The position numbers were made by a program, and so were the translations under genes. Under the pieces are notes generated by a model. That model searched no databases and was not told the origin of the DNA. It saw only the letters and a list, made by a program, of their open reading frames with translations. Shown here in pieces: positions 6,991-10,507 of a stretch of 10,507 bases of DNA. Where the stretch lies: NCBI GenBank assembly GCA_052387115.1, contig JBQTJM010000398.1, positions 1 through 10,507 of the forward strand, given 5' to 3'. Position 1 is the first letter of the stretch. Every line of letters starts with the position of its first letter. This DNA is from JACCXJ01 sp052387115. Its GTDB lineage: Bacteria; Pseudomonadota; Gammaproteobacteria; JACCXJ01.

Positions 6991-7279
6991 TGCTGTCCTA
7001 TCCCGAGTGGTTATGCTCCCGAACGCGATATTGCCGCGATGAAGATCAAACACTTTCGTCGATGATTTTGATCGCTTCGCCCCCACCCTCTTCCGGAGCG
7101 AGAGGGAGATAAGACGGTGTCTGTCCCTCAAGGACAGGAACCTTGGAGATGTACCCAAGATTCCAAATAGGTTTGGATAGTCGTCCAGGGGATCCCCAAG
7201 CGCGTCCAACCCGACCGGCGCGGAGCTTTGCGGGTGGGCTTGAAAGGCACCGCGGCGCCGGGAACATGCCGGGCCCAAT
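6991..7279. other. Intergenic region with small inverted repeats, no gene seen
   Basis: About 290 bp without a supportable gene. It contains CCCTCT (7086-7091) pairing with AGAGGG (7101-7106), preceded by CCCCCACC as in the 3320-3360 repeat, so it may be a decayed relative. It also contains CTGTCC/GGACAG around a 5-base loop (about 7128-7144). No clear promoter or strong ribosome-binding site precedes mntA at its right end. Confidence 0.4.
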
Positions 7280-7573
7280 ATGAATCCACTGACTGTCATT
7301 GAAGCGCATATCGCCGAATTCCAAGCGCTCGGCGCTCGACGGATCGGCGTGTTTGGCTCGTTTGTCCGAGGCGAGGCACGCGATGACAGCGACGTGGACG
7401 TCTATGTCGAGTTCGACGACACCAAGCGTAACTACGACAATTTCTTTGCCCTGCACGAACGGCTGGAAAAGCTGCTCGGTCGGCGTGTGGATCTCGTCAC
7501 GGACAAGGCCATAACCGAAAGCAAGGCCCGTCTGATTCTACCGACCGTCCGCTATGCCACCCTCGACGATTGA
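7280..7573 (+). CDS. mntA: MntA-type nucleotidyltransferase antitoxin
   Basis: Minimal nucleotidyltransferase (MNT) of 97 residues, the antitoxin of a HepT/MntA toxin-antitoxin pair. The signature GSx10DxD is intact (Gly26-Ser27, Asp38, Asp40; GSFVRGEARDDSDVDV), with a third acidic residue at Asp71 in RRVDLVT. In characterised pairs the MntA enzyme transfers AMP from ATP to a tyrosine of the HEPN toxin and inactivates it. All catalytic residues are present here, so the antitoxin should be active. It precedes and overlaps hepT by 20 bp, which indicates translational coupling. The start at ATG 7280 gives a normal family length, although the ribosome-binding site is weak. Confidence 0.93.
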   Translation: MNPLTVIEAHIAEFQALGARRIGVFGSFVRGEARDDSDVDVYVEFDDTKRNYDNFFALHERLEKLLGRRVDLVTDKAITESKARLILPTVRYATLDD

Positions 7574-7901
7574 GCTGCTCCGCGACATTTTACGGGTGGC
7601 CGAGTTCTTGTCCGCACATGCCGCAGCGGCGACCCGCGAGGCGTTTCTCAACGATGAGGTGCTCAACCGTGCTTTCGTCCGCAGTGTCGAAGTCATCGGT
7701 GAGGCGTCCAAGAGAGCTCCGGAGGAGACGCGCCTGGCCTTACCCGATCTCGAGTGGCGGAAGATGGCAGGTATGCGTGATCGGATCATCCACGATTATG
7801 CTGGCGTGGATTATCTAATCGTTTGGGATGTGGCAACCAATAAGGCGCCCGGCCTGGTGGCCATATTGCGGCCCCTCATCGCCGACGCCGGCAACTCTTA
7901 G
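7554..7901 (+). CDS. hepT: HepT-type HEPN toxin (DUF86 ribonuclease)
   Basis: A 115-residue all-helical HEPN-domain protein, the toxin partner of the upstream MNT gene. The ribonuclease motif R-x4-H is present as Arg75 to His80 in MRDRIIHDY, and the following Tyr82 completes the R-x4-H-x-Y motif that the MntA partner AMPylates. Other family features are FVRSVEVIGEASKR (about 41-54) and the C-terminal WDVATNK. Full length and intact, so it should be a functional RNase. Its start lies inside the last 20 bp of mntA, so the two genes form one bicistronic unit. Such pairs are common in accessory DNA, and this one sits among repeats and transposase debris. Confidence 0.93.
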   Translation: MPPSTIELLRDILRVAEFLSAHAAAATREAFLNDEVLNRAFVRSVEVIGEASKRAPEETRLALPDLEWRKMAGMRDRIIHDYAGVDYLIVWDVATNKAPGLVAILRPLIADAGNS

Positions 7902-7929
7902 GTTTCGCTCACATCCAGGCACAGCAAGC

Positions 7930-7950
7930 GTAGCGTGCGCTGCGCGCACC
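7930..7950. repeat. REP-like palindrome next to transposase fragment
   Basis: GTGCGC (7935-7940) and GCGCAC (7944-7949) flank TGC within the stretch GTAGCGTGCGCTGCGCGCACC. The GTAG-plus-palindrome shape is that of REP elements, and it lies 27 bp upstream of a REP-associated transposase fragment. Confidence 0.45.
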
Positions 7951-7975
7951 CGGAACGAGGGGTTATTCTGGCTCG

Positions 7976-8085
7976 ATGTCACGGTGTCGTCGCACCCCCA
8001 TTCCCGGTGCAGCGTCTTTCTTCACCCTCAACACCGTCGCCGGCAGGCACTCCTGACCCGCGCGGAGGTCTTGGCGGTGCTGTGA
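7976..8085 (+). pseudogene. Remnant of a REP-associated tyrosine transposase (RAYT, IS200-like Y1 family)
   Basis: ATG 7976 opens MSRCRRTPIPGAASFFTLNT, which matches the typical N-terminus of RAYT proteins (basic start, PG..FFT.NT). The frame stops after 26 codons. The family pattern resumes one frame over as RRRQALLTRAEVLAVL (ending at the TGA 8083-8085), as expected for the (R)RQ.LLT....VLAVLR segment. A frameshift must lie at about 8036-8045. The HUH motif and catalytic tyrosine regions are absent, and nothing recognisable follows. This is a dead fragment of about 45 codons. The family call rests on pattern memory of the N-terminus, so it is moderately sure. Confidence 0.55.
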
Positions 8086-8244
8086 TCGGCGCATCGAGTG
8101 GTGCGCGCTGCTCGGCGGGTGTAAGAAAACCTCGCACCATCCTCTCTACGTCGCTCTGCGCGGACCGCAGAACGGCGAGCTCCGGCTGCAGCAACTCACC
8201 CGGTGGGCGCGAGCGTCTCAACGCTCGAGCCGGCCGGACTCGTC
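8086..8244. other. Intergenic region between transposase remnant and membrane gene
   Basis: No gene seen. CGAGCG (8210-8215) and CGCTCG (8222-8227) form a stem with a 6-base loop, about 17 bp beyond the stop of the leftward membrane gene. This could serve as its 3'-end structure; it lacks a T-run. Confidence 0.35.
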
Positions 8245-8707
8245 TCAGGGGTCTCTCCCGATCAAGTGCTCCCAGCCCTGGAGGGCCCCGCCGAGGTAGG
8301 CCAGGCCGGCCACAAGGGCGATGAGCGAATAGACGACGACCCGCAACGGCGGTGAGCCGCGCGTGCTCAGATACTGGGCGATCTGGCCGACGATGCTGAG
8401 CCCCCCGGAAGGTGTAGAGGCCGCCGATCAAGAGCAGCACGCCCGCTAGTAAGGGCAGGCGCCGGATCACGCCCGCCCCCGAAAGCCCATAGGCCGCGAA
8501 GACGACGAAGAGCCAGGCGAGCACCAGCGTCATGACCGCCGGCTGCCACGATCCGCTCTCAGCCTGGCGCGCGAGGCCCGGCCCGCCGAAGAACCTGTAC
8601 GCATCCGGCCCGATGAGCACCACCACGACGTGCAGGAGGGCGATCGCGAGGCTCACGCACGCGCCGAGGAACAGCCACCACTGGCCTCTCAGTATCGGGA
8701 AGAACAT
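8245..8707 (-). pseudogene. Four-helix membrane protein gene with a single-base frameshift
   Basis: ATG 8707 begins MFFPILRGQWWLFLGACVSL and encodes three hydrophobic helices up to GGLYTFRG. The frame then goes wrong at a run of six C (8401-8406 on the plus strand). Removing one base restores a fourth helix and a normal end: LSIVGQIAQYLSTRG, then LRVVVYSLIALVAGLAYLGG and WEHLIGRDP, stop at 8245-8247. The repaired product is about 153 residues with four membrane segments and no catalytic motif. Without repair the frame runs on as low-complexity arginine-rich sequence to 7979. Either a true recent mutation or a homopolymer sequencing error. I do not recognise a named family. Confidence 0.65.
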
Positions 8708-8770
8708 AAATCAGGGACCCGGAAAAAGCATACCAGAACCCCGCCGCCGCTTCATCGAACGGAAGGAGAG

Positions 8771-8810
8771 GTAGGGTGGGTTAGCCGCGCTTCTTGCGGC
8801 GTAACCCACC
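8771..8810. repeat. REP-like inverted repeat (GTAGGGTGGGTTA type)
   Basis: GGTGGGTTAGCCGC (8775-8788) pairs with GCGGCGTAACCCACC (8796-8810) with one bulged base and a 7-base loop. The GTAGGGTGGGTTA...TAACCCACC layout is a widespread intergenic repeat in proteobacteria, often linked to RAYT transposases. The 154 bp between it and the integrase stop hold nothing I can identify. Confidence 0.65.
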
Positions 8811-8964
8811 GGCCCGACGCGCCCGACGCGTCACCTTCGATAGGGAGCGTCCCGTCATGCGTCCATCGGTCGCACGGGATCTACTCACCAGACCCGAGAA
8901 ACTATGGACAACACACTGTCTCGCCGCCATGCTGTGGGGATCTTCCGGTAACGAAGAAGACGGG

Positions 8965-9966
8965 CTAGACCCCGACGCCGTCCAGCGGGCTGCGCACCCC
9001 GCGGCCGCCGTGGTTCAAGACGTGGGTGTAGATCATGGTGGTCGACACGTCCTTGTGCCCGAGGAGCTCCTGCACCGTCCTGATGTCGTAGCCGTTGTCC
9101 AAGAGGTGGGTAGCAAACGCGTGCCGAAAAGTATGGCAGCTTGCGGGCTTCACGAGGCCTGCGGAACGCACGGCTTCCTTCACCGAGCGCTGCAAGACCG
9201 TGGGATCGATGTGATGGCGCCGCTCGATTCCGGAGCGCGGATCGATAGAGCGATGTGTGGCCGGGAATACGTACTGCCATCCCCATTCGCGGTTCGCGTT
9301 CGGGTACTTCTTCTCCAATGCGAAGGGGAGGTAGACGGCCCCGAACCCCTCCGAGAGGTCCTTCTTGTGGAGCACGGCGACCTTGCAGAGATGCATCTTC
9401 AAGGGCTCGACAAGCCGATCGGGGAGCATGGTGATGCGGTCCTTGCCCCCTTTCCCGTCCCGGACGATGAGCTGGTGTTGGTCGAAGTCCACGTCCTTGA
9501 CGCGCAGCCGGGTGCACTCCATGAGCCGCAATCCGGAGCCGTACAAGAGGCTCGCCATGACCCATCGGATCCCGTCGAGGCGCGAGAGGACCGCTCGCGC
9601 CTCCTCGCGCGTGAACACGACCGGTAGCCTGGCTGGCTTCTTGGCGCGCTCGACTTCCTCGAGCCAACCCAATTCCCTTTTTAGTACCTGCCGGTAGAGG
9701 AACACGATGGCGTTCAGCGCCTGGTTCTGAGTCGAGGCGGCCACCTTGCCCTGCACGGCCAGATGGGTCAGAAACGCTTCCACCTCGGGCGCACCCATCT
9801 CCGCCGGATGCCGCTTTCCGTGGAACAAGATGAACCGACGGATCCAATCGACGTAGGTTTGCTCGGTGCGGATGCTGTAGTGCAGCCGTCGGATGACGCC
9901 GCGGACCTGATCGAGCAGCCTGGGTTGGCCCCGAGCCGCCGCCGCCAGATTCTCATGTCCGTCCAT
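8965..9966 (-). CDS. intI: Integron integrase (IntI-type tyrosine recombinase)
   Basis: A site-specific recombinase that captures and shuffles gene cassettes between attI and attC sites. The 333-residue product has an N-terminal core-binding domain (about 15-105) and a catalytic domain with Arg147 (GSGLRLME), a lysine in GKGGKDR (172-175), His278 and Arg281 (CHTFRHAFATHL), His304 (LLGHKDVSTT) and nucleophile Tyr313 (MIYTHVLNHGGRGVRSPLD). The extra segment LPFALEKKYPNANREWGWQY (213-232) is the insertion that marks integron integrases and separates them from XerC/D. The start at ATG 9966 is supported by AAGGAA about eight bases upstream; the longer frame to 10065 is unlikely. All catalytic residues are present, so it should be active. 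Its orientation is opposite to the predicted cassettes, as in known integrons. Confidence 0.95.
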   Translation of the reverse strand: MDGHENLAAAARGQPRLLDQVRGVIRRLHYSIRTEQTYVDWIRRFILFHGKRHPAEMGAPEVEAFLTHLAVQGKVAASTQNQALNAIVFLYRQVLKRELGWLEEVERAKKPARLPVVFTREEARAVLSRLDGIRWVMASLLYGSGLRLMECTRLRVKDVDFDQHQLIVRDGKGGKDRITMLPDRLVEPLKMHLCKVAVLHKKDLSEGFGAVYLPFALEKKYPNANREWGWQYVFPATHRSIDPRSGIERRHHIDPTVLQRSVKEAVRSAGLVKPASCHTFRHAFATHLLDNGYDIRTVQELLGHKDVSTTMIYTHVLNHGGRGVRSPLDGVGV

Positions 9967-9984
9967 GCCGTGTTTCCTTACGGT

Positions 9985-9998
9985 GGGGCGCGCGCCCC
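9985..9998. promoter_or_regulatory. Perfect GC palindrome in the intI leader
   Basis: GGGGCGCGCGCCCC is a 14-bp perfect palindrome 19 bp upstream of the intI start and just before its Shine-Dalgarno. It could be a protein-binding site or a leader hairpin limiting translation; no LexA-type box was found. Confidence 0.3.
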
Positions 9999-10055
9999 TT
10001 TGTACGATCCCCTTCGTCTTCAAGGCCTTGCCAGCCTCGTCGCCGCCCCCACCGC

Positions 10056-10064
10056 GATATAACA
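10056..10064 (-). promoter_or_regulatory. intI: Candidate intI promoter (extended -10)
   Basis: On the minus strand TGTTATATC is an extended -10 (TG-N-TATATC) about 90 bp upstream of the intI start codon. No clear -35 is visible, as is common for extended -10 promoters. Confidence 0.35.
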
Positions 10065-10159
10065 CGGCGCCGCCGCCCCCGCCTCAACCCCCTACCGCCC
10101 GCAGCCTATCCCGGGGCGCGTCCGGGACGAAGGCGGTGCTAAGTGCTTGACCCGGCGTG

Positions 10160-10168
10160 TGCTATACT
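10160..10168 (+). promoter_or_regulatory. Candidate cassette promoter Pc (extended -10)
   Basis: TGCTATACT is a strong extended -10 motif pointing into the presumed cassette array, 56 bp before the GTTAAGG boundary. TTGACC at 10147 resembles a -35, but the 10-bp spacing is too short, so the extended -10 probably acts alone. In chromosomal integrons Pc lies in just this place between intI and the first cassette. Confidence 0.5.
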
Positions 10169-10223
10169 TTGCAAGCGGACGGGCCGCCGTCTTGTAAGAC
10201 GAGGGATCGGCCGCCCATTTCAT

Positions 10224-10488
10224 GTTAAGGCGCGGGCAAAGCATTCCAAGGGTTTCCCATCGAGCCGATGACCGCCCGAGCCCTCCCGACCGTCGTCCCC
10301 TTCGATCAGCGCACCGTGGCTTCGGAAACGGCTTCGTCCTTTCTGGCTCGCCGAGTGGCGATCGCGGCGGGCATCGGCTATCGTTGAGCACGTGGGCTTC
10401 GGTGGGCTGGGTCGTGGGTTTTTCTTGGGCCGCTCGACCCGGTGGCTTCGGCGGGCCTCGGTGGTCTCGGAAAGGCCCACGCCCTAAC
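10224..10488 (+). other. Putative first integron gene cassette
   Basis: About 265 bp bounded by GTTAAGG at the left and CCCTAAC (10482-10488) at the right, which match the R' and R'' core-site patterns with one mismatch each. The boundaries extend into a longer inverted pair: GTTAAGGCGCGGGC (10224-10237) and GCCCACGCCCTAAC (10475-10488) are complementary at 12 of 14 positions. No recognisable protein is encoded. One short plus-strand frame, 10268-10387, reads MTARALPTVVPFDQRTVASE and ends IAAGIGYR (39 residues). Another plus frame is open from 10222 to the window edge but has shadow-like composition. The cassette may be a small-ORF or non-coding one. Confidence 0.4.
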
Positions 10489-10507
10489 CCTGCGCCGGAG
10501 GGGACGC
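10482..10507 (+). other. Partial attC-like site, cut by the window edge
   Basis: CCCTAAC followed by CCTGCGCC and GGAGGGGACGC has the shape of the left half of an attC site: R'' core, spacer, then an L''-like segment with GGGGAC. The right half (L', R' GTTRRRY) would lie beyond the window. The site is therefore proposed, not proved. Confidence 0.4.

Larger units (their letters stand above)
9967..10224. other. Candidate attI recombination region
   Basis: The 258 bp between intI and the first cassette-like boundary is where attI must lie if the integron is canonical. The likely crossover is GTTAAGG (10224-10230), one mismatch from the GTTRRRY consensus. A partial palindrome, CGTCTT/AAGACG (10188-10201), sits between the outward promoter and this point and could contribute integrase-binding sites. 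attI sequences are not conserved between integrons, so this rests on position and the core site only. Confidence 0.45.

Noticed and set aside
7140..7260. Possible IS5-like fragment on the minus strand (LDALGDPLDDY)
   Set aside because: Only a few residues resemble the family and no catalytic residues follow.
6610..7299. Minus-strand 229-codon frame
   Set aside because: It crosses a plausible small gene and several palindromes, and has no recognisable motif.
7921..8010. Possible tRNA because of stem-rich sequence
   Set aside because: No T-loop GTTCRA motif or cloverleaf pairing; the stem is better explained as a REP palindrome.
7979..8244. C-terminal half of the unrepaired minus-strand membrane frame
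   Set aside because: After the C6 run the sequence becomes arginine/proline-rich with no helices, while the shifted frame gives a sensible end.
10220..10480. Minus-strand 86-codon frame spanning the putative cassette
   Set aside because: It has low-complexity basic composition and no ribosome-binding site, and cassette genes normally read the other way.
1..10507. CRISPR array or rRNA
   Set aside because: No regularly spaced direct repeats and no rRNA-like sequence seen.

Overview
High-GC bacterial DNA, most likely a gammaproteobacterium. The clue is the complete EF-P beta-lysylation set (efp, epmA, epmB), which is characteristic of that class. The nitrate transporter next to a PP2C/Ser-Thr kinase fusion fits the Chromatiales/Pseudomonas-type arrangement. 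I cannot name the genus from sequence alone.

Left part (1-3642): a NarK/NNP nitrate-nitrite transporter whose start lies off the left edge. It is followed by a structured inverted repeat and then a 569-residue membrane-anchored protein that joins a PP2C phosphatase to a Ser/Thr kinase. A stem-loop terminator and a G-rich palindrome close this block. A small hypothetical gene of 94 codons faces the other way, and its stop codon lies in the edge of the palindromic repeat.

Middle (3819-6402): a compact EF-P module. efp and epmA run leftward as an operon, and epmB diverges from efp with 30 bp between the two start codons. EpmB makes beta-lysine and EpmA attaches it to Lys34 of EF-P, which relieves ribosome stalling at proline-rich stretches.

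Accessory part (6403-8964): intergenic DNA with MITE/REP-like palindromes, a 43-residue single-pass membrane protein, and an mntA-hepT toxin-antitoxin pair (overlapping genes, key motifs intact). After it come a decayed fragment of a REP-associated tyrosine transposase, a four-helix membrane protein gene broken by one frameshift in a C6 run, and a further REP-like inverted repeat.

Right end (8965-10507): an intact integron integrase gene (intI) reading leftward. To its right lies the usual integron layout: a candidate attI region, an outward extended -10 promoter (candidate Pc), and a stretch of about 265 bp that looks like a first gene cassette. This ends in a partial attC-like sequence cut by the window edge. 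The cassette array, if present, continues to the right and is the most promising part for follow-up.
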